Assembly (NCBI RefSeq): GCF_008728195.1
Contig: NZ_CP031598.1
Span: forward strand, 1,798,001 to 1,862,000
Reading direction: 5' to 3'
Origin: Roseovarius indicus
GTDB lineage: Bacteria; Pseudomonadota; Alphaproteobacteria; Rhodobacterales; Rhodobacteraceae
DNA length: 64,000 bases
Part shown: positions 37,982 through 46,971 of the stretch, piece after piece
Layout of the letters: every line of letters begins with the position of its first letter
Position numbering within the stretch: the first letter of the stretch is position 1
Program-made: the position numbers and the translations under genes
The notes under the pieces: model-generated
The model's input: the letters and a program-made list of their open reading frames with translations, nothing else
Told to the model about the DNA's origin: nothing
Databases searched by the model: none

Positions 37982-38644
37982 TTACCCCCCGTGCGGGCGG
38001 CGCGCAAGCATGTGACGGCGGTAGACCTCGATCATCCAGCCCAGCAGCACGCCATTGAGCAGGTGCCAGGCGAAATGCGTGCCCAGGGGCCAGCTGTCAC
38101 AAAGCGGCATGTCGAGGCTGCGCAGGGTGATCGAGCCCAGAAGCAGCCCCGCGCCGATGGCCAGGCCCCGGGCGGTTTCGGGCGCGCGGCGGGCCAGTAT
38201 CGCGGCATAGCCGGCGACCAGCACGACAACGGGCATGTACCCGGCCGAGCTCGACAGGAACGGCACCTGCCGGAAGATCGGCACCAGCAGCGCCGCGAAG
38301 GGAAAGAACAGCCCCACCGAGACCAGCGACCAGAGCTTCGACAGGCCAAGGTAATCGCGGCTGGAGGCATAAAGATAGACCAGGATGAAGGCGAGAATCG
38401 GCGTCGTATCCGCCAGCGCCGACCAGCCCTGCGCATGGGTATGAAACAGGTAGCTGCCGATCCCGATGATCGCCAGCAGCACCACCATCGCGTTGGCGCG
38501 CGGCAGATGCGCCCCGCGCAGCCGCCATGCCATCACCGCAGCCGACAGGATAAAGGCAAGGTTGGTCACCGCGTTCACCGGCTCGGCCCAGTAAGCGGGC
38601 CCCAGCCGTTCGCAATATCCGTCGATTGACGCAAACAGGTCCAT
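37982..38644 (-). CDS. Ceramidase-like (CREST family) membrane protein
   Basis: A 220-residue inner-membrane protein with about seven hydrophobic segments. Conserved polar sites fit the alkaline ceramidase/CREST hydrolase family: DGYCER and YWAEPVNAVTN near the N-terminus, GSYLFHTHAQGWSALADTTPI in the middle, and PLGTHFAWHLLNG at the C-terminus (the zinc-binding His and Asp residues). A lipid amide is the expected substrate class; the true one is unknown. It is divergent from the metallohydrolase gene. Confidence 0.82.
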   Translation of the reverse strand: MDLFASIDGYCERLGPAYWAEPVNAVTNLAFILSAAVMAWRLRGAHLPRANAMVVLLAIIGIGSYLFHTHAQGWSALADTTPILAFILVYLYASSRDYLGLSKLWSLVSVGLFFPFAALLVPIFRQVPFLSSSAGYMPVVVLVAGYAAILARRAPETARGLAIGAGLLLGSITLRSLDMPLCDSWPLGTHFAWHLLNGVLLGWMIEVYRRHMLARRPHGG

Positions 38645-38700
38645 CGGGCTTTTCTCTCTCGCGCGAGTTGCTAGGTTACGATCAAACATAGGAGTACATC

Positions 38701-39393
38701 ATGCAAATCACATGGCTCGGACACGCCTCTTTCAAGATCGCCATCGGGGGGCAGGTTCTGCTGATCGACCCGTGGCTGACCGGCAACCCCATGCTGACCG
38801 AGGATCAGCACGACGCGGCGGTCGAGGGGGCGACGCATATCCTTCTCACCCATGCCCATTTCGACCACGTGTCAGATACGGTGGGGCTGGCCCGCAAACT
38901 CGATATCCCCGTCGTCGGGCAGTTCGACCTGATGGGCTACTGGGAAGAGAAAGAGAAAATCTCGACCGTCGGCTTCAACAAGGGCGGCACGGTCGACCTT
39001 GGCGGCGTGAAGGTCACGATGGTCCACGCCGTGCACTCCACCAGCTTCGGCACCGAAAACGGCCCGCATGTGCCCGGCACCGAATGCGGTTTCATGATCG
39101 AGGCCGACGGCCACACCATCTATGTCTCGGGCGACACCGACGTGATCGCCGACATGAAAATCTTCAACGACCTGCACGAACCCGATATCGGCATCCTCTG
39201 CGCCGGCGGCCATTTCACCATGGACATGCGCCGCGCGGCCTATGCCGCCAAGACCTTCTTCAATTTCAAGACGGTCATCCCCTGCCACTACAAGACCTTC
39301 CCGATCCTCGAACAATCGGCCGAGGAACTGGCAAAGGCGCTGCCGGGCGTGAACGTGATCGAAGCGGACGTCATGGAGCCGTTCGAGCTCTGA
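38701..39393 (+). CDS. UPF0173-type metal-dependent hydrolase (MBL fold)
   Basis: A 230-residue cytosolic metallo-beta-lactamase-fold protein, the standard size for UPF0173/YtkL-like hydrolases. The metal site is THAHFDHVSD (His51, His53, Asp55, His56). The YVSGDTDVIADM motif supplies another Asp, and IPCHYKTFP a late His. The substrate is unknown; related enzymes act on lactones or phosphodiesters. GGAGTACATC precedes the ATG. Confidence 0.9.
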   Translation: MQITWLGHASFKIAIGGQVLLIDPWLTGNPMLTEDQHDAAVEGATHILLTHAHFDHVSDTVGLARKLDIPVVGQFDLMGYWEEKEKISTVGFNKGGTVDLGGVKVTMVHAVHSTSFGTENGPHVPGTECGFMIEADGHTIYVSGDTDVIADMKIFNDLHEPDIGILCAGGHFTMDMRRAAYAAKTFFNFKTVIPCHYKTFPILEQSAEELAKALPGVNVIEADVMEPFEL

Positions 39394-39402
39394 CCGACCC
39401 CC

Positions 39403-39480
39403 CCGGGGCGCTGCCCCGGACCCCGGAGTACTTACGGCAAGATGAAGCCCAACCCGAGCTTCATCTTGCCAAAAATACTC
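39403..39480. repeat. Compound hairpin element of Roseobacter type
   Basis: CCGGGGC-GCT-GCCCCGG (39403-39419) is followed by a long stem in which GAGTA pairs with TACTC and GGCAAGATGAAGC pairs with GCTTCATCTTGCC around a nine-base loop (39426-39480). Read on the minus strand it carries GAGTATTTTTGGCAAGATGA, text I have seen between genes in many Roseobacter genomes. It lies between the convergent hydrolase and tadA genes and may terminate both. Confidence 0.75.
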
Positions 39481-39493
39481 AAATCCCCACGCT

Positions 39494-39943
39494 TCAACGC
39501 CGCGCGGCGAAGAAGGTTTTCAGCAACCCCTCCGCCTCTTCCGCCGCGATCCCGTCATAGACCTCCGGCACATGGTGGCACTGCGGATGCGTGAAGATCC
39601 GCGGCCCCTGTGCCACGCCCCCCGATTTCGGGTCGGCCGCGCCGTAGTAGAGCCGCGCGATCCGGGCATAGGAGATCGCCGCCGCGCACATCGGGCAGGG
39701 CTCCAGCGTGACGTACAGGCTGTGGCCCGGCAACCGCTCGCTGCCCGCCAGCAGGCAGGCCGCGCGCAGGGCCAGTATCTCGGCATGGGCCGTGGGGTCG
39801 TTCATCTCGCGCGTCCGGTTGCCCGCCTGCGCCACGATCGCCCCCGACGCATCGGCAATCACCGCGCCCACCGGCACCTCGCCCCGGTCGCCCGCCGCGC
39901 GGGCCTCGGCCAGTGCCGTGTCCATATGGCTCTTGAACGTCAT
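39494..39943 (-). CDS. tadA: tRNA-specific adenosine deaminase
   Basis: A 149-residue cytidine-deaminase-fold enzyme that makes inosine at A34 of tRNA(Arg). The zinc site is His53-Ala-Glu55 (TAHAEI) and Cys83/Cys86 (PCPMC). The DPTAHAEILALR and LEPCPMCAAAI patterns are TadA-like rather than guanine-deaminase-like. The open frame runs much further upstream across rluB, but the ATG at 39943 gives the normal length and leaves a divergent promoter region for rluB. Confidence 0.93.
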   Translation of the reverse strand: MTFKSHMDTALAEARAAGDRGEVPVGAVIADASGAIVAQAGNRTREMNDPTAHAEILALRAACLLAGSERLPGHSLYVTLEPCPMCAAAISYARIARLYYGAADPKSGGVAQGPRIFTHPQCHHVPEVYDGIAAEEAEGLLKTFFAARR

Positions 39944-40006
39944 TCCCCCTGCATGCCCCGCGCATGACGCTTTCGCAAGCGCGGCTTTTGCGGTAAGCGC
40001 CATGCC

Positions 40007-40813
40007 ATGAACAGCAAGACCCCAGACGGCGACCGGATCGCCAAGGTGATCGCCCGGGCCGGCGTGGCCAGCCGGCGCGAGGCCGAGCGCATGATCGAGG
40101 CCGGCCGCGTGAGCGTGAACGGCAAGGTGATCGACCGCGCCGCCCTCAACGTTACCGAAAAGGATGCCGTCACCGTCGACGGCAAACCCCTCGACGCGCC
40201 CGAGCCGCCGCGCCTCTGGCTTTACCACAAGCCCACCGGCCTCGTGACCACCACGAAGGACGAGCAGGGCCGGCCCACGATCTTCGACGACCTGCCGGAA
40301 GAGATGCCGCGCGTGCTGAGCGTCGGCCGGCTCGACATCAATTCCGAAGGGCTCTTGCTGCTGACCAACGATGGCGGGGTGAAGCGCAAGCTGGAATTGC
40401 CCTCGACCGGCTGGATGCGCCGCTACCGCGTGCGGGTGAAGGGCCGGCCCAAGGACGAGACATTTGAGCCGCTCCGCAAGGGGCTCGACCTCGATGGCGA
40501 GAAATTCCAGCCGATGACCGTGACGCTCGACCGCCAGCAGGGCGCCAACGCCTGGGTCACCGTCTCGATCCGCGAGGGCAAGAACCGCGAGGTCCGCCGC
40601 GCGATGGAGGCCGTCGGCCTCTCCGTCAACCGCCTGATCCGCGTCTCCTACGGCCCCTTCCAGCTGGGCCAGCTGAAGCCCGGAGAGGTCGAAGAAGTGC
40701 GCCCCCGCGTGATGCGCGAACAGCTGGGGCTGAAGGAAGACCGGCCCGGCAAGAGCGGCAAGGGCGAGGCCAAGCCCGTCCCCCAACGCACCCGCCGCCC
40801 GAAACGCCGGTAA
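40007..40813 (+). CDS. 23S rRNA pseudouridine synthase, RluB/RsuA family
   Basis: A 268-residue enzyme. An N-terminal S4 RNA-binding domain ([21 protein letters not shown]) leads to a catalytic domain with the nucleophile in [19 protein letters not shown]. The [14 protein letters not shown] motif is also typical. A basic C-terminal tail of about 25 residues is probably flexible. The RluB type, which modifies U2605 of 23S rRNA, is most likely, but RluE or RsuA cannot be ruled out by eye. It is divergent from tadA and convergent with the GlxA-type regulator, two bases apart. Confidence 0.9.
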   Translation: MNSKTPDGDRIAKVIARAGVASRREAERMIEAGRVSVNGKVIDRAALNVTEKDAVTVDGKPLDAPEPPRLWLYHKPTGLVTTTKDEQGRPTIFDDLPEEMPRVLSVGRLDINSEGLLLLTNDGGVKRKLELPSTGWMRRYRVRVKGRPKDETFEPLRKGLDLDGEKFQPMTVTLDRQQGANAWVTVSIREGKNREVRRAMEAVGLSVNRLIRVSYGPFQLGQLKPGEVEEVRPRVMREQLGLKEDRPGKSGKGEAKPVPQRTRRPKRR

Positions 40814-40814
40814 T

Positions 40815-41837
40815 TCAGCCTCCGGCGACCGGCTGCGTCCACCCCTTCCGGTACACGCTCGGGCTCTTCCCGTACCGCTTCCGGAACCGCTGCGAGAGCT
40901 GCGTGGAACTGGTGAACCCCGTTGCCGCCGCCACCTCCGCCACCGTCATGTTGGTCTCGTTCAGCAGCGCATGCGCCCGGGTCACCCGCAGGTCGAGGTA
41001 GAACTGCGCCGGCGTCGCCCGGATATACCGCTGGAACAGCCGCTCCATCTGCCGCTTCGACAGCCCGATATGCCCCGCCACGTCCCGCATCTCGACCGGG
41101 TCCTCCAGATGCGCCTTCATGTACTCCACCGCCGCAATGAGCCGCGGGTTCCGGCTCCCGATGGCCGAGGCATAGGCCGACCGCTGCGGCACCGCCCGGT
41201 TCTCCGATCGGCTGTGCAGGCACATGTCCGCCACGATCGTCGCCAGCTCACTGCCGAAATCCGCCTCGATGATCGCCAGCATCATGTCCGTCGCCGCACT
41301 CCCCCCGCCACAGGTCAGCAATCCGTCGTCGTTCTCGTAAAGGTTCTCGGTCGGCTCCAGGTCCAGGAACGTCTCGACGAAGGCCGGCTGGTTCTCCCAG
41401 TGCAGGGTAAACCGCCGCCCGTCGAGCAGCCCGGCCCGCGCCAGCGCAAACGCCCCGGTGCAGATGCCGCCCACCCGCGCCCCGAAGGCCCGCTGCCTCG
41501 TGATCCACCCCACCGCCCGCCGCGAGGTGCTCTCGTTCGGCTCGATCCCGCCACAGACAAACGCCGCCCCGTCCCGCGGCACATCGCGCAGGGCCGTATC
41601 CGGCGTGATGGTGACCCCGCAGGAACAGGTGACCGAGGCATCGTCCTCCGTCATCACGTACCAGCGGTAGAGCTCCTTGCCGGTCACCTGGTTGGCCACC
41701 CGCAACGGCTCCAGCGCCGAGGTGAAGGCCAGAAGCGTCAGCTTCGGCAGCAACAGGAAATGATAATCCCGCGGCGGCCCGTCATAGACCACCGAAAGGC
41801 TGGCCGCACCGCGGGGAACGAAAGACCGGTCTTGCAT
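40815..41837 (-). CDS. GlxA-type AraC family regulator with amidotransferase-like domain
   Basis: A 340-residue transcription factor. The N-terminal DJ-1/PfpI-like domain (about 15-190) includes [23 protein letters not shown] and [20 protein letters not shown], with the Cys of the elbow retained. Two AraC helix-turn-helix units follow from about 230 ([23 protein letters not shown] and [30 protein letters not shown]). GbdR and ArgR-like relatives control betaine or amino-acid catabolism; the target here is unknown. It is divergent from dtd. Confidence 0.88.
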   Translation of the reverse strand: MQDRSFVPRGAASLSVVYDGPPRDYHFLLLPKLTLLAFTSALEPLRVANQVTGKELYRWYVMTEDDASVTCSCGVTITPDTALRDVPRDGAAFVCGGIEPNESTSRRAVGWITRQRAFGARVGGICTGAFALARAGLLDGRRFTLHWENQPAFVETFLDLEPTENLYENDDGLLTCGGGSAATDMMLAIIEADFGSELATIVADMCLHSRSENRAVPQRSAYASAIGSRNPRLIAAVEYMKAHLEDPVEMRDVAGHIGLSKRQMERLFQRYIRATPAQFYLDLRVTRAHALLNETNMTVAEVAAATGFTSSTQLSQRFRKRYGKSPSVYRKGWTQPVAGG

Positions 41838-41939
41838 GACGACCGGCTTAGCACCGCGCGGGTCGATTGTGCAAAATTCCTTGCGCCCGGCCTGCTGCTT
41901 GGCCAAGGTCCGGCCCGGAACATCGAAGGGGAGAAAGCG

Positions 41940-42377
41940 ATGCGCGCATTGCTGCAACGGGTGGCCCATGCCTCGGTCAGGGTCGAGGGCGAGGTAATCG
42001 GTCAAACCGGCCCCGGCCTGCTGATCCTCGTCTGCGCCATGCAGGGCGATGCCGAGGCGCAGGCCGACCAGCTCGCCGCCAAGATCGCGAAACTGCGCAT
42101 CTTCCCCGACGAGGCCGGCAAGATGAACCTCTCGGTCCGCGACATGGGCGGGGCGGCGCTGGTGGTCAGCCAGTTCACGCTGGCCGCCGACACCAGCCGG
42201 GGCAACCGCCCCGGCTTCTCCGCCGCCGCACCCCCGGCCGAAGGCGAGCGGCTCTACGAGTATTTCGCCGACCAACTGGCCGCACAGGGCATCCCCGTCC
42301 AGAAAGGCCAGTTCGGCGCCGACATGAAGGTCGAGCTGCTCAATGACGGGCCGGTGACGATCTGGATGGAAAGCTGA
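41940..42377 (+). CDS. dtd: D-aminoacyl-tRNA deacylase
   Basis: A 145-residue enzyme that frees tRNAs mischarged with D-amino acids or glycine. It begins [15 protein letters not shown]. The active-site motifs are [17 protein letters not shown] and the C-terminal [11 protein letters not shown] with the Gly-cisPro element. AAGGGGAGAAAGCG lies before the ATG. The open frame extends far upstream, antisense to the regulator, and is not coding there. Confidence 0.95.
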   Translation: MRALLQRVAHASVRVEGEVIGQTGPGLLILVCAMQGDAEAQADQLAAKIAKLRIFPDEAGKMNLSVRDMGGAALVVSQFTLAADTSRGNRPGFSAAAPPAEGERLYEYFADQLAAQGIPVQKGQFGADMKVELLNDGPVTIWMES

Positions 42378-42431
42378 GCCCGCGCGCATCGGCGCGGTTT
42401 TCCTTTCCGCGATCCACGCTAGGATAGGGGC

Positions 42432-42932
42432 ATGCCGTACGAGTGGAACGCATCGTCTAAGCCGACAGGCACCGTGCGCCGCCTGCGCCTGTGGCCGCAC
42501 CGGTCACTGCCGCGCCGGGGGTTTGCCGCGTTCATCCTCGCGACCTTCACGCTGATCACCATCCCGCTCTACCCGCTGCTTGGCACGATCGTGCTCTGGG
42601 GGCTGCTGCCCTTCCTGCTGCTGGCCGTGGCCGGGCTCTGGTGGGGGCTCGAGCGGTCCTATCGCGATGGCACCCTCGAAGAGGAACTGACCATCGACGC
42701 CGAGCAGATCCGCCTGACTCGGACAGACCCGAAAGGCGCGAGGAAGGAATGGGAATGCCAGAGCTACTGGGCCAAGGCCACGATGCACGAGAAAGGCGGG
42801 CCGGTGCCGCATTACGTCACGCTCAGCGGCAAGGGCCGCGAGGTCGAGATCGGCGCCTTCCTGTCGGAGGACGAGCGCAAGGCGCTCTACGGCGAACTAT
42901 CGGATGCGCTGCGCCAGGCGACCAGGCCGTAG
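42432..42932 (+). CDS. DUF2244 domain membrane protein
   Basis: A 166-residue protein with two adjacent transmembrane helices (about 32-75), a WWGLERSYRDG loop and a C-terminal cytosolic part (RKEWECQSYWAKATMHE, HYVTLSGKGREVEIGAFLSEDERKALY) characteristic of DUF2244. It is often found near cytochrome oxidase or envelope genes in alphaproteobacteria; function unknown. Its TAG stop codon lies inside a dispersed GTAGGGTGGGT repeat, so the repeat supplies the end of the gene. Confidence 0.85.
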   Translation: MPYEWNASSKPTGTVRRLRLWPHRSLPRRGFAAFILATFTLITIPLYPLLGTIVLWGLLPFLLLAVAGLWWGLERSYRDGTLEEELTIDAEQIRLTRTDPKGARKEWECQSYWAKATMHEKGGPVPHYVTLSGKGREVEIGAFLSEDERKALYGELSDALRQATRP

Positions 42933-42957
42933 GGTGGGTGAAACCCACCATTCACCC
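42927..42957. repeat. GTAGGGTGGGT inverted repeat, copy 1
   Basis: CCGTAGGGTGGGTGAAACCCACC forms a 7-bp stem around a short loop, followed by ATTCACCC. Copies 2 (58061-58086) and 3 (62318-62343) share it in reverse orientation. It provides the DUF2244 stop codon. Related elements are common between proteobacterial genes. Confidence 0.85.
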
Positions 42958-42991
42958 GCGCCCCGCACCTGAGCCTAGGGTAACAACGCAT

Positions 42992-43036
42992 CGAATTCTT
43001 TAAAAGAATTCGACCCGATATCTTTTCAAGATATCG
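42992..43036. repeat. Paired palindromes between convergent genes
   Basis: CGAATTCTT-TAA-AAGAATTCG (42992-43012) and, three bases on, CGATATCTT-TTC-AAGATATCG (43016-43036). They lie in the convergent gap between DUF2244 and yqeY. Confidence 0.9.
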
Positions 43037-43062
43037 CCCCAAACCGCCACGTCTCGGGAAAA

Positions 43063-43106
43063 AACACCGACAAAATACCGACGTTATACCGACGCGATAC
43101 CGACGT
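43063..43106 (-). repeat. Four-unit 11-bp tandem repeat (GTCGGTAT array), copy B
   Basis: On the minus strand the units read ACGTCGGTATC, GCGTCGGTATA, ACGTCGGTATT and TTGTCGGTGTT. The array is 48 bp after the yqeY stop codon, in the convergent gap. Confidence 0.9.
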
Positions 43107-43153
43107 CGCGTTTGCCGCCGAATTCGTTAACGCAGCACGACGCGCGGCCCCGG

Positions 43154-43618
43154 TCAGGCCAGCCGTTCCTTAACCTTCGGACCGACCATGCCGAAATCCA
43201 TCTGGCCGGTGTATTTCTCTTTCAGCCGGCCCATGATCTTGCCCATGTCGCGGATCGACGTGGCGCCGGTATCCTTGATCGCCTTGTCGATGGCGGCGTC
43301 CACCTCAGACTCGTCAAGCGGGCGGGGCAGGTACTCGGCGATGATCTCGATCTCGCGCTGCTCCCGCTCTGCCAGGTCGAGCCGGCCGCCTTCTTCATAG
43401 GCGCGCACGCTTTCCTGCCGCTGCTTGGTCATCTTGCCGAGAATGGCCATGATGTCGGCATCGGTCAGGTCGGTATCGCCATCGGCGCCGCGGCGGGCGA
43501 TGTCCTGGTCCTTGATGGCCGCATTGATCAGCCGCAGCGTCGCCAGACGCGCGGTGTCTTTTTCTTTCATGGCCTGTTTCAGCGCAGTGTTGACCTGCTC
43601 TCTCAATCCCATCGACAT
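43154..43618 (-). CDS. GatB/YqeY domain protein
   Basis: A 154-residue YqeY-type protein: an N-terminal helical bundle (LREQVNTALKQAMKEKDTARLATLRLINAAIKDQ) and a C-terminal tail domain like that of GatB (IIAEYLPRPLDESEVDAAIDKAI, IRDMGKIMGRLKEKYTGQMDFG). It may bind tRNA, but the biochemical role is not settled. The ATG at 43618 has GGGG just upstream; one two codons later is possible. It is divergent from carA. Confidence 0.9.
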   Translation of the reverse strand: MSMGLREQVNTALKQAMKEKDTARLATLRLINAAIKDQDIARRGADGDTDLTDADIMAILGKMTKQRQESVRAYEEGGRLDLAEREQREIEIIAEYLPRPLDESEVDAAIDKAIKDTGATSIRDMGKIMGRLKEKYTGQMDFGMVGPKVKERLA

Positions 43619-43809
43619 TTTTCCCCATGGCCGCTGGCAAGGCTCCCAAACTATCGGAAAGCGCCGGAGGTGACAACCGCGCGCGACGCAACGGCACAAC
43701 CGCCGGGCGCGTGGATGGCAGCCGCGCAACAGCGGGCGCTTGTCCCTTGACCCTCGGGGTCCGCGACCATAGTTTCCGGCCAATTTGCACCCCCGGAGAT
43801 TCTTTCGCC

Positions 43810-44958
43810 ATGGCTCACTCGCAGCAAAAGCGCCCGACCGCCTGTCTGGTTCTCGCCGACGGTTCCGTCTTCTATGGCAAGGGGTTCGGGGCGACCGGCC
43901 AGGTCACGGCCGAGCTTTGCTTCAACACCGCCATGACCGGCTACCAGGAAATCATGACCGACCCCTCCTACGCGGGTCAGGTGGTGACCTTCACCTTCCC
44001 CCACGTGGGCAACGTCGGCGTGAACCCCGAGGATGACGAAACCGCCGACCCGGTGGCCGAGGGCATGGTGGTGAAATGGGATCCGACCGAACCCAGCAAC
44101 TGGCGCTCGGCCGAGACGCTGTCGGAGTGGCTGGCGCGGCGTGGCCGCGTGGCGATCGGCGGGGTCGACACCCGCCGCCTGACCCGGGCGATCCGCCAGC
44201 AGGGCGCGCCGCATGTGGCGCTGGCCCATGATCCGGACGGCAATTTCGACGTCTCGGCGCTGATCAGCCACGCCCGCGGCTTTGCCGGGCTCGAAGGCAT
44301 GGACCTCGCCAAGCGGGTGAGCTGTGCGCAATCCTATCGCTGGGACGAGATGCGCTGGGCCTGGCCCGACGGCTATGCCCGCCAGAAAGAGGCGAAGCAC
44401 AAGGTCGTGGCCGTGGATTACGGCGCCAAGCGCAACATCCTGCGCTGCCTTGCGAGTGCGGGCTGCGAAGTGACGGTGATGCCCGCCACCTCGACCGCCG
44501 AGGACGTGCTGGCGCAGAACCCCGACGGCGTGTTCCTGTCGAACGGCCCGGGCGATCCGGCGGCGACGGGCGAATATGCCGTGCCGATGATCCAGGGTGT
44601 GATGGACAAGGGCCTGCCGATCTTCGGCATCTGCCTCGGCCACCAGATGCTGGCGCTGGCTGTCGGGGCCAAGACGGTGAAGATGAACCACGGTCACCAC
44701 GGCGCCAACCACCCGGTGCAGGAGCTCGAGACCGGCAAGGTCGAGATCACCTCGATGAACCACGGCTTCGCGGTCGACAGCCAGACCCTTCCCAAGGGCG
44801 TGACCGAGACGCATGTGTCGCTCTTCGACGGCTCGAACTGCGGCATCCGGCTCGACGGCCGGCCGGTCTTCTCGGTGCAGCACCACCCCGAGGCCAGCCC
44901 GGGCCCGCAGGACAGTTTCTACCTCTTCGAACGCTTCGCGGCCTCGATGAACCGTTAA
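43810..44958 (+). CDS. carA: Carbamoyl-phosphate synthase small subunit
   Basis: A 382-residue glutaminase subunit that feeds ammonia to CarB for arginine and pyrimidine synthesis. The N-terminal CPSase_sm_chain domain (LCFNTAMTGYQEIMTDPSYAGQ) precedes a class I amidotransferase with Cys275 (GICLGHQM) and the His-x-Glu of VQHHPEASPGP. The open frame extends upstream through yqeY, but MAHSQQKRP gives the usual N-terminus. carB is not nearby. Confidence 0.97.
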   Translation: MAHSQQKRPTACLVLADGSVFYGKGFGATGQVTAELCFNTAMTGYQEIMTDPSYAGQVVTFTFPHVGNVGVNPEDDETADPVAEGMVVKWDPTEPSNWRSAETLSEWLARRGRVAIGGVDTRRLTRAIRQQGAPHVALAHDPDGNFDVSALISHARGFAGLEGMDLAKRVSCAQSYRWDEMRWAWPDGYARQKEAKHKVVAVDYGAKRNILRCLASAGCEVTVMPATSTAEDVLAQNPDGVFLSNGPGDPAATGEYAVPMIQGVMDKGLPIFGICLGHQMLALAVGAKTVKMNHGHHGANHPVQELETGKVEITSMNHGFAVDSQTLPKGVTETHVSLFDGSNCGIRLDGRPVFSVQHHPEASPGPQDSFYLFERFAASMNR

Positions 44959-44977
44959 CCATTCGACGCCGTGTGCG

Positions 44978-45003
44978 TTAACGTGTTGTTTACCCATAAT
45001 TAA
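44978..45003. promoter_or_regulatory. Double CtrA-like binding site
   Basis: TTAA-N7-TTTA-N7-TTAA: the pattern gives two overlapping CtrA half-site pairs (consensus TTAA-N7-TTAA), each with one mismatch in the shared middle box. It lies 49-74 bp upstream of the glycosyltransferase start. A third TTAACC is at 44955-44960. CtrA is the cell-cycle and motility master regulator of alphaproteobacteria. Confidence 0.6.
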
Positions 45004-45051
45004 CCATCTGCTGCCACCCTCGCGGTCATTCGAGACCGCAAGGAGCGGCAC

Positions 45052-46971
45052 ATGGGCATTTCAGAGCTACGGCACCTGACCACCTCCCCCCGCACCGGAG
45101 ACGGTGCGCCGTCGGCGCTGGAGCGGGATCTTCTGGCCCGCGGGACAGTCGAGCCCGGGGACCTGGACCGGGCGGCATGGGTTCAGGCACGATCGGATGC
45201 CACGCTCGACCGTATTCTCAGCGCCGAAGGGTTGGTCGGCGAGGAGGATCTGCTCGATGCCCATGCGCGGGCGTTCAAGTCGCGGCGGCTCTCGGCAAAG
45301 GACCTGGGAGAGTTGCAACAATTCCGGGTCGATACCGATGTCGAGCGTCTGATCCGCCACGCCGCGCTGCCGGTGGTGGACCGGGACGGAAAGGCAGCCA
45401 TCGTATGCTGCGACCCGCAAAGCTTCGATGCCATCAGGCCTGATCTGCCCGAGGCGCTCAGCCCGGCGCGCGTGCTGTTCGCGCCGCGCCGCGCGATCCA
45501 GGACCGGCTTGCCGCGCTGCACCGGTCCGAACTGGTGCAGGCGATGGTCACCCGCGTTCCGGATGTCGAAAGCTGCCGGACCTGGAGCCAACGACAAGAC
45601 CGGCGGTTGTTGGTTGTGGCCGGTGTGCTGCTCGGGTTGGTGCTGCTGACGTTTCTCTTTCCCCGGCTGGTCTTTGGGCTATTGGCGGGGTGGGCGGTGT
45701 TCACGCTGCTCGTTTCGGCATGCTTCAAGATCGCGGCCTTTGTCGCGCGCATGGCCGCGGGTCCGCCCGCGCCGGCGCCGGCGCAGCCCTTGCGCAAGCT
45801 GCCACTGCCGCGGGTGTCGGTGCTGGTGCCGCTCTACAGGGAAACCGAGATCGTGCACGAGCTGGTCGCGCGGCTGACGCGCCTGACCTATCCCAAAAGC
45901 CTGCTCGACGTGATCCTCGTGCTGGAGGAGGAGGATGGCGAGACGCGCGACGCGCTGGCGGAAATTGACCTGCCGCCATGGATCAGACCGGTCGTCGTGC
46001 CGGATGGCGAGCCGAGGACCAAGCCGCGCGCGATGAATTACGCGCTGGATTTCTGCGATGGCGACATCATCGGCATCTACGACGCCGAGGATGCGCCGGC
46101 GCCCGACCAGATCATGCAGGTTGTGCGCGGCTTCGGCGCGGCACCGCCTGAGGTGGCCTGCATCCAGGGATATCTCGACTATTACAACCCGCGTCAGAAC
46201 TGGCTGGCGCGGTGTTTCACCATCGAGTACGCCACGTGGTTCCGCATGATGCTGCCGGGCATGGCGCGGATGGGGCTGGCGATTCCGCTTGGGGGGACAA
46301 CGGTTTTCATGCGCCGGCGCGCGCTGGAGAAGCTGGGCGCGTGGGATTCGCACAACGTGACCGAGGATGCCGACCTGGGGTTCCGGCTGGCGCGCCACGG
46401 ATACCGGACGCAGATGCTGGCCACGGTGACGGCCGAGGAGGCCAATTGCCGGCCCTGGCCCTGGATCAAGCAGCGCTCGCGCTGGCTGAAGGGATACATG
46501 ACCACCTATCTCGTGCATATGCGCCGGCCGCGCGAGTTGTGGCGGCAACTGGGCGCCTGGCGGTTTCTCGGCTTTCAGGCGCATTTCCTGACCGCGCTTT
46601 CGCAGTTCTTCCTGGCCCCGTTCCTGTGGTCGTTCTGGCTTGTGCTGCTGGGGGCGCCGCACCCGCTCGACACGTTCATTCCGCACGGCGCGATGGTGGC
46701 GCTCGGCTCGCTTTTCCTGACGATCGAGGTGATCAACATGACGATCCACGCCACGGCCGTTTCCGGGCCACGGCACCGACACCTCATGTTGTGGACGCCG
46801 ACGATGCATTTCTATGCCCCGCTGGGGGCGGTCGCGGCGTACAAGGCGCTCTACGAACTGGTGCTGAAACCGTTTTTCTGGGACAAGACCCAGCACGGCC
46901 TGTCACTGGGAGGCGCGCAGGGACGGCGGTCGATCAGGCCCATGTCAGACGGTGCTTTCGACTTCTCCTGA
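45052..46971 (+). CDS. Family 2 glycosyltransferase with N-terminal MshEN/GspE-N-like domain
   Basis: A 639-residue inner-membrane glycosyltransferase. Residues about 20-160 look like a GspE-N/MshEN nucleotide-binding module (LSAEGLVGEEDLLDAHARAFKSRRL). Two transmembrane helices follow at about 186-232. The GT2 domain from about 252 has the metal site YDAEDAP (344-350), the catalytic TED at 437-439 and QRSRW at 474-478. Two or three more helices follow. This is the layout of processive polysaccharide synthases, possibly gated by a nucleotide or c-di-GMP bound to the N-domain (inference). A CtrA-like double site lies upstream. Confidence 0.85.
   Translation: MGISELRHLTTSPRTGDGAPSALERDLLARGTVEPGDLDRAAWVQARSDATLDRILSAEGLVGEEDLLDAHARAFKSRRLSAKDLGELQQFRVDTDVERLIRHAALPVVDRDGKAAIVCCDPQSFDAIRPDLPEALSPARVLFAPRRAIQDRLAALHRSELVQAMVTRVPDVESCRTWSQRQDRRLLVVAGVLLGLVLLTFLFPRLVFGLLAGWAVFTLLVSACFKIAAFVARMAAGPPAPAPAQPLRKLPLPRVSVLVPLYRETEIVHELVARLTRLTYPKSLLDVILVLEEEDGETRDALAEIDLPPWIRPVVVPDGEPRTKPRAMNYALDFCDGDIIGIYDAEDAPAPDQIMQVVRGFGAAPPEVACIQGYLDYYNPRQNWLARCFTIEYATWFRMMLPGMARMGLAIPLGGTTVFMRRRALEKLGAWDSHNVTEDADLGFRLARHGYRTQMLATVTAEEANCRPWPWIKQRSRWLKGYMTTYLVHMRRPRELWRQLGAWRFLGFQAHFLTALSQFFLAPFLWSFWLVLLGAPHPLDTFIPHGAMVALGSLFLTIEVINMTIHATAVSGPRHRHLMLWTPTMHFYAPLGAVAAYKALYELVLKPFFWDKTQHGLSLGGAQGRRSIRPMSDGAFDFS

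Noticed and set aside
39494..40786. A 430-codon tadA with a long N-terminus
   Set aside because: The extra part is antisense to rluB and not protein-like; the ATG at 39943 gives the normal TadA length.
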